A stretch of 64,000 nt of DNA from [Synechococcus] sp. NIES-970. Its GTDB lineage: Bacteria > Cyanobacteriota > Cyanobacteriia > Cyanobacteriales > MRBY01. Under the pieces are notes generated by a model that ran no database searches, was not told where the DNA came from, and worked only from the letters and a program-made list of their open reading frames with translations. Below are positions 17,641-26,795 of this stretch, one piece after another; the first letter of the stretch is position 1, and each line of letters begins with the position of its first letter. The translations under genes and the position numbers were made by a program. The stretch spans positions 1,612,001 through 1,676,000 of the forward strand of contig AP017959.1 in assembly GCA_002356215.1 (NCBI GenBank), given 5' to 3'.

Positions 17641-18803
17641 GGCAACAATGTGAGTTTGGCTGCACCTTGGGCGATCGCCAAAATATCTTCGGCGATGTGC
17701 TCCCAGGTGTGCCGCTCGAGCACAAAGGTGCGAGCCGCCTGGCCTAATTTGTAACGCTGCTCAGGCGATCGCCATAGTTGTTCTAGGGCTTGGGCTAAGG
17801 CCTGGGGCTCCCCCGGTGGACACAAAATGCCAGTCACGCCATGGTCAATAATGTCCGTCAGTTGCCCAATGGCGCTGGCAACCACTGGCAACCCCGCAGC
17901 CATGTATTCCATGACCTTGAGGGGAGAAAAATAAAAGGTTTCGCTGGCAGGATAGGGGGCCACAGCCACATCCATTTGCCCAAGCCAATAAGACACGGCT
18001 TCTGGATCAACGGCCCCTGTCCATTGCACCTGGGAGGTTAAATGTCGTCGGGCGATCGCCTCTTCGAGGACGGCCCTTTGGGGACCATCGCCCACGATCA
18101 ACAGCCGTGCTTCCGGTACGTTTTGGTGGAGCTGCATCAAGCCATCGATCAAAATATCAAGACCATGCCAGGGCTTGAGAGAACCGACGAAACCGATGGT
18201 AAATTGATCTGTGGTGGTCTGCCGTCGTAAATTCTGGGGGAAGCGTTTGGGGTTAACTCCATTGGGCATTACAAATAGGCGATCGCTCTGCGCCCACTGG
18301 GCTAAATACGCTTTTACCCCCGCCGATACCGCGATTAAAGCCGTCGCTCCTTGAAATGCTTGAGTGGCCACCTGTTGTGCCAAATCGGTATGAATCAAAT
18401 CCCGGTGGGTAGCCTGTTCTTCGATGAGCGGAGCATTGACCTCTAAAATGCCCGGAATACCTAGCTGCTGGGCTGTGGCCATCCCCCCCATAGACCAGAG
18501 AGAATAGCGCTCATAGATAAAATCATAGGGAGCCAAGGCGAATAGAAGATCCTGTAGATCAGCGTTGAGGGCCAGGAGCCTTTTTTCTCGGGTGGCCAGA
18601 TCGCCCTTGGGTACTGCGGGCAGTTGGTGCACCACCAGGTCCGTGAGGTCGGCTGGGGGGGCACCCCCAAGGCGAGCGGCGATCAGGGTGACCGTTGCTC
18701 CCTGGCTACGGAAGGCCCGGATCGTCTCCTGTACGTGGATCGATGCCCCTTTGCAACCAAAAACAGGAATACCTGGATCTGCGCAAACATAGATGATTTT
18801 CAT
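17637..18803 (-). CDS. GT4-family glycosyltransferase
   Basis: A 388-residue GT-B enzyme of glycosyltransferase family 4, retaining. I chose ATG 18803 because it has an AGGAGG ribosome site and begins MKIIYVCADPG, the usual first strand. The frame extends 30 residues further upstream without similarity. The N-terminal GASIHVQE loop, PNGVNPKRF near residue 187, GFVGSLKPWHG near 208, and the donor-site segment YFSPLKVMEYMAAGLPVVAS near 300 are visible. It probably builds a surface glycan together with the gene before and the phosphotransferase after it. Confidence 0.85.
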   Translation of the reverse strand: MKIIYVCADPGIPVFGCKGASIHVQETIRAFRSQGATVTLIAARLGGAPPADLTDLVVHQLPAVPKGDLATREKRLLALNADLQDLLFALAPYDFIYERYSLWSMGGMATAQQLGIPGILEVNAPLIEEQATHRDLIHTDLAQQVATQAFQGATALIAVSAGVKAYLAQWAQSDRLFVMPNGVNPKRFPQNLRRQTTTDQFTIGFVGSLKPWHGLDILIDGLMQLHQNVPEARLLIVGDGPQRAVLEEAIARRHLTSQVQWTGAVDPEAVSYWLGQMDVAVAPYPASETFYFSPLKVMEYMAAGLPVVASAIGQLTDIIDHGVTGILCPPGEPQALAQALEQLWRSPEQRYKLGQAARTFVLERHTWEHIAEDILAIAQGAAKLTLLP

Positions 18804-18926
18804 CGGTAGAGAACCTCCTGGGACAGGTTTGAAGTGAGCGATCGCCCGCACCTTAGAATGGAAATCGTTGTTGGCATCGAGAAACAAGACCATTGAGCGG
18901 CCATCGATATCACGCCAAAGACCTCC

Positions 18927-20219
18927 CTAGGATGCTTGGGCAGTAAAGCTGGGGGCCGCCAATACATGACTTAGGGCGAGGGGAAGCCGTTGGGTGGCCT
19001 GGAGATTGAGAGTAAAATCTGTGGGAGGCACTGAGGGAGTACCCTGGAGCCAAGTGGTTAAATTTTTAGTATTGACTTGGTTCGGGTGAAGTACGTCGAC
19101 AAGTCCCAATTGCTTCAGGCGATTGGCCCGGAGCCATTGTTCCTGACGGGGGGTAATGCGGGGAATAATGAGGGCTTGTTTGCGGAAGGACAGAATTTCG
19201 CAGGTGGTGTTGTAGCCCCCCATGGTAATCACCCGTTCAGCGGCGGCCATTAGCACCGTGGGCTCTGGGTGGTAGGGCAAAATGATGAGGTTGGGGTTGT
19301 GTTGGGCGATCGCCTGGAGCTTCTTACAAACCGGTGCCGGCATAAATGGCCCCGTTAACAGCACCCCTGGTAGTTGAGCGCTAAAGGGCATTTGGGCGAA
19401 GGCGATCGCTAGGGCCGCGCCATCTTGACCGCCGCCGACGGCCCCTAATACAAATCGCTCGGGTAAGGCCAACTGGTGGAGATTTTTGCGCCAGGGCTGG
19501 GCCTTCTTGCGTAGGCGATCGCGTTGGTCGAAATAGCCCAGGGGCTGCATTTTAGCGATGATATCTGGGGCAAAATGGTACTCTCGGCGCAGATCATAGA
19601 CCTGGGGATCTCCGTAGATCCAGACCGCATCATAATAACGGCGAATGGCCGTCTCATTGTCCGCCCGTTGCCAATCCCGCCGCACGGCTTCCGGTTGGTC
19701 GAGCACATCCCGTAAACCCAGCACGCAGCGTATCCGGGGATGTTTTTGAATGTAGGCCAAGCTGAGGTCTAATTCCCGCTCTACTCCCCGGGGCACATTG
19801 TCCACAATAAAAACATCGGGCTGAAACTGTTCGATCGCCGTCAAAATCAACTGCGATCGCCAAGCAATAATTTTGTCCAATGGTAGATACAGATGGCGTG
19901 ACTTGTAGGAACCATCTGCCTGTTTTTTGAGAGCCGGTAAATTGAGATAATCGATGCCGGCAGCGGCTAAGGTTTCATTACCTTGACCCGTTCCTGTAAT
20001 CACTAGAATTTCGACAGGTAAGGCCGAATCTTGAAGCGTTTGGGCAATAAGTAAATTTCGTCGCTTATGGCCAAGGCCCATGGTGTCGTGGGAATAGAGC
20101 GCGATCCGGTACCGAGATTTCTGCCCCTGGGGAGAAGGGCGAGAGGCTCGTGGACTTTTGAGGGATGATTTTTTAGGCGATCGCCGTTGAGTCTTCCGTT
20201 GTTCCTGGGCTGATTGCAT
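18927..20219 (-). CDS. MurG/GT28-like glycosyltransferase
   Basis: A 430-residue GT-B fold protein. The first 35 residues are a basic, Ser/Pro-rich extension. The N-terminal domain starts with RIALYSHDTMGLGHKRRN, a glycine loop like that of MurG. The C-terminal donor domain has GAVGGGQDGAALA near 263 and VITMGGYNTTCEILSF near 337, closely following MurG-type nucleotide-sugar binding. It is not MurG itself, as the lipid-acceptor motifs and length differ. It opens a three-gene minus-strand operon. Sugar donor and acceptor are unknown. Confidence 0.78.
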   Translation of the reverse strand: MQSAQEQRKTQRRSPKKSSLKSPRASRPSPQGQKSRYRIALYSHDTMGLGHKRRNLLIAQTLQDSALPVEILVITGTGQGNETLAAAGIDYLNLPALKKQADGSYKSRHLYLPLDKIIAWRSQLILTAIEQFQPDVFIVDNVPRGVERELDLSLAYIQKHPRIRCVLGLRDVLDQPEAVRRDWQRADNETAIRRYYDAVWIYGDPQVYDLRREYHFAPDIIAKMQPLGYFDQRDRLRKKAQPWRKNLHQLALPERFVLGAVGGGQDGAALAIAFAQMPFSAQLPGVLLTGPFMPAPVCKKLQAIAQHNPNLIILPYHPEPTVLMAAAERVITMGGYNTTCEILSFRKQALIIPRITPRQEQWLRANRLKQLGLVDVLHPNQVNTKNLTTWLQGTPSVPPTDFTLNLQATQRLPLALSHVLAAPSFTAQAS

Positions 20220-20731
20220 GGACGCGTACCTCTTCGCTTGGGGTTAGCCTGCGATCGGTTATCAAACAACATTTATCAGGCTATCTAACCTAGGATGCTC
20301 TGCTTCCCTAAGCCTCCGGTGAGGATTGTATGAGAAAGCCTTCATCAAAAAAGTGAAGATTCATTCGCCATTGTAGAGGATCTCATCCACCGCAGCCTGG
20401 AGGTGTTACCCATGCTTCGTTACAAAAAAAATCAAAAAACAATTTTTCTTATTCAGATCTTATGCCAATTCCAACAAAGCTTAAAGGTTCACTGCTTTTT
20501 GTTATTTCCTATCAAGAAAAATCGAAATCTCTTTAAAATTAAAAGTATCAACACCTGTGCTAATCAGTCGATTTTAAGAGGCTGGCTTTAAAAAATTACC
20601 ACCACTATTTAACAAGGAAAAAATTGTTAAATGCTCCTCAAAATATCCTTAATATTTACCCTGTTTGAGCACCGCTCTTCAACGAAAACCATCAATAGCG
20701 ACAAACCCTAGACCTCCACCGTAGGATATCT
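20220..20731. other. 512-base AT-rich divergent intergenic region before nifJ
   Basis: This region separates the glycosyltransferase operon (leftward) from nifJ (rightward). It lacks HIP1 octamers and is AT-rich from about 20410 on. The one small frame here (20403-20591) is Lys/Ile/Phe-rich in the way expected of AT-rich noncoding DNA. It holds the inverted repeat at 20607-20632 and must contain promoters for both directions. Confidence 0.6.
20607..20632. promoter_or_regulatory. 8-bp perfect inverted repeat upstream of nifJ
   Basis: ATTTAACA (20607-20614) and TGTTAAAT (20625-20632) are exact reverse complements separated by ten bases, ending 99 bases before the nifJ start. The half-sites do not fit the NtcA (GTA-N8-TAC), CRP (TGTGA-N6-TCACA) or FNR (TTGAT-N4-ATCAA) patterns. 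It could be an operator for anaerobic or redox control of nifJ, which is inference. Confidence 0.5.
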
Positions 20732-23700
20732 ATGATGATTACCACGATCGCGACCCTAGATGCTAACGAAGCTGTGGCAAAAGTCGCCTACAAGCTCAAT
20801 GAAGTCATCGCCATCTACCCCATTACTCCCGCTTCACCGATGGGCGAATGGGCGGACGCATGGGCAGCCCAAGGGTATAAAAATCTCTGGGGAACTGTGC
20901 CAAGTATTATCGAAATGCAGAGCGAAGGCGGTGCGGCGGGGGCTGTCCATGGGGCATTGCAAACGGGTTCCCTCACCACGACCTTTACTGCTTCCCAAGG
21001 GTTGATGTTGATGCTCCCGAACCTCTACAAAATTGCGGGGGAATTAACCTGTGCGGTAATCCATGTGGCGGCGCGATCGCTGGCGGCGCAGGGATTATCG
21101 ATTTTTGGGGATCATGCTGATGTGATGGCGGCACGTTCCACAGGATTTGCGCTCCTCTGTTCCGCTTCGGTACAGGAGGCACAGGATTTAGCGTTAATTG
21201 CCCATGCCGCAACCCTGAAAAGTCGGATTCCTTTCCTTCACTTTTTTGATGGGTTCCGCACCTCCCACGAGATTCAAAAAATTGAATTACTGGACGATGG
21301 GGTCTTACGGGAATTAATCGATGATGAGGCGATTTTTGCCCACCGTGCCAGAGCGTTAACACCCGATCGCCCAGTGATGCGGGGTACGGCTCAAAACCCT
21401 GATGTGTATTTCCAAGCGCGGGAATCGGTGAATCCGTTTTATAACGATTGTCCGGCGATCGTACAGGAGATGATGGATCGCTTTGGAGCCTTAACGGGAC
21501 GGGCTTACAAACTATTTGAATACCACGGCGCATCCGATGCAACTCGTGTATTGATGTTGATGGGTTCCGGTTGTGAAACAGTCCATGAAACGGTGGATTA
21601 TCTTAATGCCCAAGGGGAAAAAGTTGGGGTGGTTAAAGTTCGTTTATATCGCCCCCTTGATGTCTCTGCTTTAGTGGCGGCTTTACCTAAAACCGTTGAA
21701 AAAATTGCCGTTTTAGATCGCACCAAAGAACCAGGGGCTGGGGGCGAACCGCTGTATTTAGATGTCGTTTCTGCTTTGATGGAAGCTTGGGAAGGCACAA
21801 TGCCTAAAGTTGTCGGTGGACGCTATGGCTTGTCTTCTAAAGAGTTTAATCCGGCGATGGTTAAGGGGATTTTTGATGAATTAAAGCAAGCAAAACCAAA
21901 GAATCATTTTACCATTGGGATCGATGATGATGTCACCCATACTTCCCTTGCATATGATCCAGAATTTTCTACCGAGCCGGATACTGTGGTGCGGGCGATG
22001 TTCTATGGTTTGGGTGCGGATGGCACAGTGGGCGCGAATAAAAATTCCATCAAAATTATTGGGGAAGAAACGGATAATTATGCCCAAGGTTATTTTGTTT
22101 ATGACTCGAAAAAATCAGGGGCTGTGACAGTTTCTCATCTGCGATTTGGTCCAAATTTAATTCGTTCCACCTATCTGATTAGTCAAGCCAATTTTATTGG
22201 TTGCCATCAATGGAATTTCCTCGAAAAATTTGATGTCCTCAAGGATGCAAAAAATGGGGCAACGTTCCTCTTAAATAGTCCCTACGTAGCGGATCAAGTG
22301 TGGCATGAACTACCCATTGAAGTCCAAGATCAAATTGTTCGGAAAAATCTCAAACTCTATGTGATTAATGCCAATAAAGTTGCCCGTGAAAGTGGCATGG
22401 CTGGGCGCATTAATACGGTGATGCAAACCTGTTTCTTTGCCCTATCTGGAGTGTTACCTAAAGATGAGGCGCACTCGCCAGAGGCGAGATCCACATGGTG
22501 GATCGCCAAAATTAAGGAAGCGATCACGAAGAGTTACAGCAAGAAAGGGGCAGATATTGTCACCATGAACATGCAGGCGGTGGATAATACCCTTGCGAAC
22601 CTGTTTGAAGTCAAAATTGGTGAGGTCAATAGCCCCATTCGGAAGCCTCCTGCCGTGTCCCCTGATGCACCGGATTTCATGAAAAATGTGCAAATTCCGA
22701 TGCTGATCAAAGAGGGCGATCGCCTACCTGTGAGTGTGTTGCCCTGTGACGGAACCTATCCGACAGGTACTTCTAAATGGGAAAAACGCAACGTGGCGGA
22801 GTCGATTCCGGTGTGGGATCCCGACGTTTGTATTCAGTGCGGTAAATGCGTGATGGTTTGTCCCCATGCCACAATTCGCGCCAAAGTTTACGAGCCAAAT
22901 CTGTTAGAAAATGCGCCCAAAACATTCAAAGCAATTGATGCGAAGGATAAGAGTTTTGCGGGTCAAAAATTCACGATTCAAGTCGCACCCGAAGACTGTA
23001 CTGGCTGCGGCATTTGTGTTGATGTTTGCCCTGCGAAAAATAAGGCACAACCGTCCCTCAAAGCAATTAATATGGCGGAACAATTACCACTGCGGGAACA
23101 GGAACGAACGAATTGGGACTATTTCCTCAGTTTGCCGCTGCCCGAACGCCGTGAATTGAAACTCAACCAAATCCGTGAACAACAACTCCAAGAGCCGCTC
23201 TTTGAATTCTCTGGAGCCTGCGCAGGTTGTGGGGAAACGCCATACATCAAACTGATCTCCCAATTATTTGGCGATCGCACAGTGATTGCCAATGCGACGG
23301 GTTGTTCCTCTATTTATGGCGGCAATTTACCCACAACACCCTACACCACCAATGCAGAAGGAAGAGGCATTGCATGGTCGAATTCTCTCTTTGAAGATAA
23401 CGCCGAATTCGGTTTAGGATTCCGTCTTTCCATCGATAAACAAGCCCAATTTGCGACGGAATTACTCCAACGTTTCAGCGTCGATCTTGGTGATAATTTG
23501 GTCGGTGAAATTATTAACGCTCGCCAGGCTGATGAAGCCGATATTTGGGAACAACGACAACGGGTACGGGAACTGAAAAATAAACTGGCAAGCCTCTATT
23601 CTCCCGATGCAAAACAGTTAGAAACCCTCGCCGATTATCTTGTGAAAAAATCCGTTTGGATCGTCGGAGGAGACGGTTGGGCGTATGACATTGGGTTCGG

Positions 23701-24298
23701 CGGTTTGGATCACGTCATCGCAGGGGGCAAAAACGTCAATATCTTGGTCATGGACACCGAAGTCTATTCCAACACAGGCGGACAATCCTCCAAAGCCACA
23801 CCCCGCGCCGCCGTCGCCAAATTCGCAGCAGGGGGCAAACCCGCCTCGAAGAAAGATCTCGGTTTAATCGCCATGACCTACGGCAACGTGTACGTAGCAT
23901 CCGTGGCAATGGGAGCCAGAGACGAACATACATTACGCGCTTTCCTCGAAGCCGAAGCCTACGATGGACCTTCCTTGATCATCGCCTACAGCCACTGCAT
24001 CGCCCACGGCATCAACATGACCACCGCCATGACGCACCAAAAAGAATTGGTGGAAAGCGGTCGTTGGTTGCTCTATCGGTACAATCCCGACCTCAGAGCC
24101 GAGGGTAAAAATCCCCTGCAACTGGATAGCCGATCGCCAAAAGGTAGCGTTGAAAACTCGATGTACAAAGAAAATCGCTTCAAGATGTTAACCATGACGA
24201 AACCTAAAGAGGCGAAGGCACTACTCAAACAAGCCCAAGAAGATGTCGATACCCGTTGGCAGATGTACGAATATTTGGCAAAACGTACTGAAGAATAA
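20732..24298 (+). CDS. nifJ: Pyruvate:ferredoxin (flavodoxin) oxidoreductase
   Basis: A 1188-residue single-chain PFOR that decarboxylates pyruvate to acetyl-CoA and reduces ferredoxin or flavodoxin. The N-terminal thiamine-diphosphate domain begins with YPITPASPMGEW near residue 30. Two 4Fe-4S motifs (CIQCGKCVMVCP near 700, CTGCGICVDVCP near 757) form the ferredoxin-like domain. The proximal cluster cysteines include CAGCGETP near 829, and the TPP-Mg motif GGDGWAYDIG is near 979. In non-diazotrophic cyanobacteria it serves fermentation and possibly low-oxygen or redox-stressed metabolism. A DHOD-like gene follows after 85 bases. Confidence 0.96.
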   Translation: MMITTIATLDANEAVAKVAYKLNEVIAIYPITPASPMGEWADAWAAQGYKNLWGTVPSIIEMQSEGGAAGAVHGALQTGSLTTTFTASQGLMLMLPNLYKIAGELTCAVIHVAARSLAAQGLSIFGDHADVMAARSTGFALLCSASVQEAQDLALIAHAATLKSRIPFLHFFDGFRTSHEIQKIELLDDGVLRELIDDEAIFAHRARALTPDRPVMRGTAQNPDVYFQARESVNPFYNDCPAIVQEMMDRFGALTGRAYKLFEYHGASDATRVLMLMGSGCETVHETVDYLNAQGEKVGVVKVRLYRPLDVSALVAALPKTVEKIAVLDRTKEPGAGGEPLYLDVVSALMEAWEGTMPKVVGGRYGLSSKEFNPAMVKGIFDELKQAKPKNHFTIGIDDDVTHTSLAYDPEFSTEPDTVVRAMFYGLGADGTVGANKNSIKIIGEETDNYAQGYFVYDSKKSGAVTVSHLRFGPNLIRSTYLISQANFIGCHQWNFLEKFDVLKDAKNGATFLLNSPYVADQVWHELPIEVQDQIVRKNLKLYVINANKVARESGMAGRINTVMQTCFFALSGVLPKDEAHSPEARSTWWIAKIKEAITKSYSKKGADIVTMNMQAVDNTLANLFEVKIGEVNSPIRKPPAVSPDAPDFMKNVQIPMLIKEGDRLPVSVLPCDGTYPTGTSKWEKRNVAESIPVWDPDVCIQCGKCVMVCPHATIRAKVYEPNLLENAPKTFKAIDAKDKSFAGQKFTIQVAPEDCTGCGICVDVCPAKNKAQPSLKAINMAEQLPLREQERTNWDYFLSLPLPERRELKLNQIREQQLQEPLFEFSGACAGCGETPYIKLISQLFGDRTVIANATGCSSIYGGNLPTTPYTTNAEGRGIAWSNSLFEDNAEFGLGFRLSIDKQAQFATELLQRFSVDLGDNLVGEIINARQADEADIWEQRQRVRELKNKLASLYSPDAKQLETLADYLVKKSVWIVGGDGWAYDIGFGGLDHVIAGGKNVNILVMDTEVYSNTGGQSSKATPRAAVAKFAAGGKPASKKDLGLIAMTYGNVYVASVAMGARDEHTLRAFLEAEAYDGPSLIIAYSHCIAHGINMTTAMTHQKELVESGRWLLYRYNPDLRAEGKNPLQLDSRSPKGSVENSMYKENRFKMLTMTKPKEAKALLKQAQEDVDTRWQMYEYLAKRTEE

Positions 24299-24312
24299 AT
24301 TCCCCTAGTCCC

Positions 24313-24346
24313 CAGAAACTCCCTCTTAGATTTAGGGGGGTTTTGG
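24313..24346 (+). terminator. Hairpin between nifJ and the DHOD-like gene
   Basis: AAACTCCCT pairs imperfectly with AGGGGGGTTT, followed by a short T run. It may be an attenuating or partial terminator that lowers expression of the downstream gene. Confidence 0.45.
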
Positions 24347-24383
24347 GGCTTCCTAAACCTTTTAACATCACTGGAGAAATATC

Positions 24384-25400
24384 ATGGATTTGACAACAAA
24401 CTATCTGGGTTTAACCTTGCGATCGCCTTTGATTGTTGGTGCTGCTGCTCCCCTCACTGAAGAACTCGATAATCTCAAAAAAATGGAAGATGCTGGAGCC
24501 GGGGCGATCGTTCTTCATTCCTTATTTGAAGAACAAATCCGTAAGGAAAAGCTCGAACTACATCACCATTTTACCTACGGCACTAACGCCTTCGCAGAAG
24601 CCTTAGATTATTTTCCGGAAAATGCCTCTAACGTCTTCCATGTGGGCGTAGAAACCTATTTAGAGCATATCCAGACCGCCAAATCCATGGTGAGAACTCC
24701 GATTATTGCCAGCCTCAATGGTTCCCATGAAGGGGAATGGGAACACACCGCTCAACTGATGGAACAGGCCGGGGCCGATGCAATCGAATTAAATATTTAC
24801 ACCGTTCCCACGGATATACATAAGGGTGGCTCGGAGGTGGAATATGAATACATTAAGATTGTGCGCACCGTCAAAGAAAACCTGAATATTCCCGTGGCAG
24901 TAAAATTGAGTCCATTTTTTAGCAATATGGCTAATATGGCCAAGCGCCTTGTAGAAAATGGTGCTGATGGTTTGGTGTTTTTTAATCGTTTCTATCAGCC
25001 AGATATCGACATCGAAAATCTCAAAGTCACCCCTGATTTGATCCTCAGCAGTTCCCTTGATATGCGTTTGCCCATGCGCTGGATTGCAATTCTCTATGGA
25101 CGGCTTGATGTAGACTTTGCTGCCACTAGTGGGATCCAAAAAGGCACCGATGCGATCAAAATGTTAATGGCTGGTGCAACAGTCACAGCTCTAGTTGCCA
25201 CTTTGTTACGCCATGGGATTGGTCACATTGCAACGATAGAACAGGAGATGATTCAGTGGTTGGAAGAGCATGAGTATCTTTCCCTTGAACAACTACGGGG
25301 TAGCATGAGTCAGATCAATTGTCCCGATGAGAGTGAGTACGAACGGGCACAATACATGCGTGCGATCCAATCCTATCACCCAGATACCAGTATTCTTTAG
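24384..25400 (+). CDS. Dihydroorotate dehydrogenase-like flavoprotein
   Basis: A 338-residue TIM-barrel protein of the dihydroorotate oxidase family, beginning MDLTTNYLGLTLRSPLIVGAA. FMN-binding features include SLNGSHEGEW near 113, VAVKLSPFFSN near 172 and TSGIQKGTDAIKMLMAGA near 253. The usual NxSCPN catalytic loop of family 1 enzymes is replaced by LNIYTVPTDIHKGG. That makes a role in pyrimidine synthesis doubtful. Its position right after nifJ, with similar base composition, suggests a redox role linked to PFOR. The true substrate is unknown. Confidence 0.82.
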   Translation: MDLTTNYLGLTLRSPLIVGAAAPLTEELDNLKKMEDAGAGAIVLHSLFEEQIRKEKLELHHHFTYGTNAFAEALDYFPENASNVFHVGVETYLEHIQTAKSMVRTPIIASLNGSHEGEWEHTAQLMEQAGADAIELNIYTVPTDIHKGGSEVEYEYIKIVRTVKENLNIPVAVKLSPFFSNMANMAKRLVENGADGLVFFNRFYQPDIDIENLKVTPDLILSSSLDMRLPMRWIAILYGRLDVDFAATSGIQKGTDAIKMLMAGATVTALVATLLRHGIGHIATIEQEMIQWLEEHEYLSLEQLRGSMSQINCPDESEYERAQYMRAIQSYHPDTSIL

Positions 25401-25535
25401 GGACATTTTGTAAAAGTCTACTAAAAGAATTATCATTTGCAATCAAGAAAACTTCTTTTTTAAAAGCCTTAATAAAAAAAGCAACTCTTGGATTTTTGTC
25501 AATCCAAAACATCTTGGAGGTTTTTTTTGTGACGA

Positions 25536-25566
25536 TTGATCTCAAGCCTGACAATTGTCTTATAAT
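25536..25566 (+). promoter_or_regulatory. Promoter with an embedded palindrome
   Basis: A consensus -10 TATAAT (25561-25566) lies 32 bases before the start at 25598. TTGATC at 25536-25541 may be a -35 with a long 19-base spacer. The perfect palindrome GACAATTGTC (25550-25559) sits directly against the -10 box, where a repressor would block the polymerase. Confidence 0.5.
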
Positions 25567-25597
25567 TCTGACGTAAAAGTTTGAATTTTTTAAACCC

Positions 25598-25966
25598 ATG
25601 AAAAAAATCCTTAGCTTGCTTCTCCTTGCGGGCCTAGCTTCATCAGCTTTTCCTGCTCCAGTAGAATCAATGGATCTTTTATCCTGTGATGATTTGGCAT
25701 TTGTTGCCGATGACTTAGCCTATATTAGCGATGGTATGGCAGAAGGAGTTCCTATCGAAGAAGGAGATGAATTAGATTCTGCTTTAGCTGATGTGGTTGA
25801 CGCGCTTTATTCTGTGGCAGAATCTGAAGAAAATGAAATTCTGTATGATGCTGCTCTCAGCCTTGACTATGCTTGGGAAGAGATGGATCGTGACGCTTTT
25901 GTAGATGCTTTAGATGTCGCTGTTTATGAATTTGATAGCATCTATATTGCTGAATGTAGTGAATAA
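25598..25966 (+). CDS. Small acidic exported protein, unknown function
   Basis: A 122-residue protein with a clear signal peptide: MKK, a hydrophobic core LSLLLLAGLASSAF, and a likely cut near residue 20. The mature part is extremely acidic, with almost no Lys or Arg, and rich in Asp, Glu and Ala. It appears helical, with repeated LADV, LDYAW and FVDALDVA segments. Two cysteines (in LSCDD and AECSE) could form a disulfide. I do not recognise a family. Its AT-rich, HIP1-free surroundings differ from the neighbours and may indicate acquired DNA. It has its own promoter. Confidence 0.65.
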   Translation: MKKILSLLLLAGLASSAFPAPVESMDLLSCDDLAFVADDLAYISDGMAEGVPIEEGDELDSALADVVDALYSVAESEENEILYDAALSLDYAWEEMDRDAFVDALDVAVYEFDSIYIAECSE

Positions 25967-26142
25967 TATTCATGTCTTGATGGACTAATTTATAGGGCAA
26001 CGAATTCTACTGAATTTATCTATTTATTAGTTCATTGAACAGAACAATCTTTTCCTTTTAAGAAATTTTTTCCCATGGTTTCAATCGCGATGGGGATTTT
26101 TATTTTGGTAATTCATCGTTCTATGAAAAAGAACCTATCTGC

Positions 26143-26739
26143 TTATTTTTTCAGAGCATGGGCGATCGCCCGGAGAGCGCGTTTATCAGACAACATCCAA
26201 GGATGGAAGGGAATCGGTAACTGAATTTCTGCGCCGATGGGAAGCTTTGTGCTGTCCGCCGGGAGAATCATCAGGTCAAAGGGCGTCCAAAGACAGGTTA
26301 CTTTTATGTGCCCTAAGGCGATCGCCACATCCTGATTCAGATCCTGGAGTAATTCGCTATTAGGGCGCATCTGACGAATGCCTGGTAGGGGGAGGCTGTA
26401 GGCCGAAATCGTCCCTTGATTAGGGGCTGAAACACTCACATAACGCTCTACCCGTACATTGCCCCCTAGGCGTTGCAGATAGTAGCGGGTGACGATACCC
26501 CCCATACTAAAACCGACTAAATCTAATCTTTGTTCCGGTGCAAAGGTGTCATGAACATAATCTTGTACCTGCTGGGCCAAGTAGGGCAACGGTTGTCGGC
26601 CATCATTCGGTTTCAAGTCGATCGCATGCACTGTGCGGCCCCGGTTTTCTAAATATTGCCTCAGGGGATTAAAAACCCGTTGTCGGTCTAAAAAGCCGTG
26701 GATCAGCAGCACTGGATTAGGGAAAAAATCAGGGTTCAT
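26143..26739 (-). CDS. Alpha/beta-hydrolase, lipase/esterase type
   Basis: A 198-residue hydrolase. The oxyanion HGF follows the first strand (PVLLIHGFLDRQ, residues 9-20) and the nucleophile elbow GFSMGG has Ser78. DLMILPADS near 155 supplies a candidate acid, and a late His is near 178 (FHPWM). The arrangement resembles compact bacterial lipases such as LipA/EstA. There is no signal peptide, so it is probably cytosolic or membrane-associated. Substrate is unknown. It is divergent from the HEAT-repeat gene, with 56 bases between starts. Confidence 0.8.
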   Translation of the reverse strand: MNPDFFPNPVLLIHGFLDRQRVFNPLRQYLENRGRTVHAIDLKPNDGRQPLPYLAQQVQDYVHDTFAPEQRLDLVGFSMGGIVTRYYLQRLGGNVRVERYVSVSAPNQGTISAYSLPLPGIRQMRPNSELLQDLNQDVAIALGHIKVTCLWTPFDLMILPADSTKLPIGAEIQLPIPFHPWMLSDKRALRAIAHALKK

Positions 26740-26795
26740 TGAAAAAATCTGAGAATCTTTTACAATTTTATTAAGAACCTTTACAAAATTTGGTT

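Noticed and set aside
20403-20591. 62-codon frame in the nifJ upstream region
   Set aside because: Lys/Ile/Phe-rich composition as expected from AT-rich DNA, no ribosome site, no family resemblance.
25488-25507. Hairpin TTGGATT/AATCCAA as a terminator
   Set aside because: The seven-base stem is perfect, but no T-run follows directly, so terminator function is not supported.
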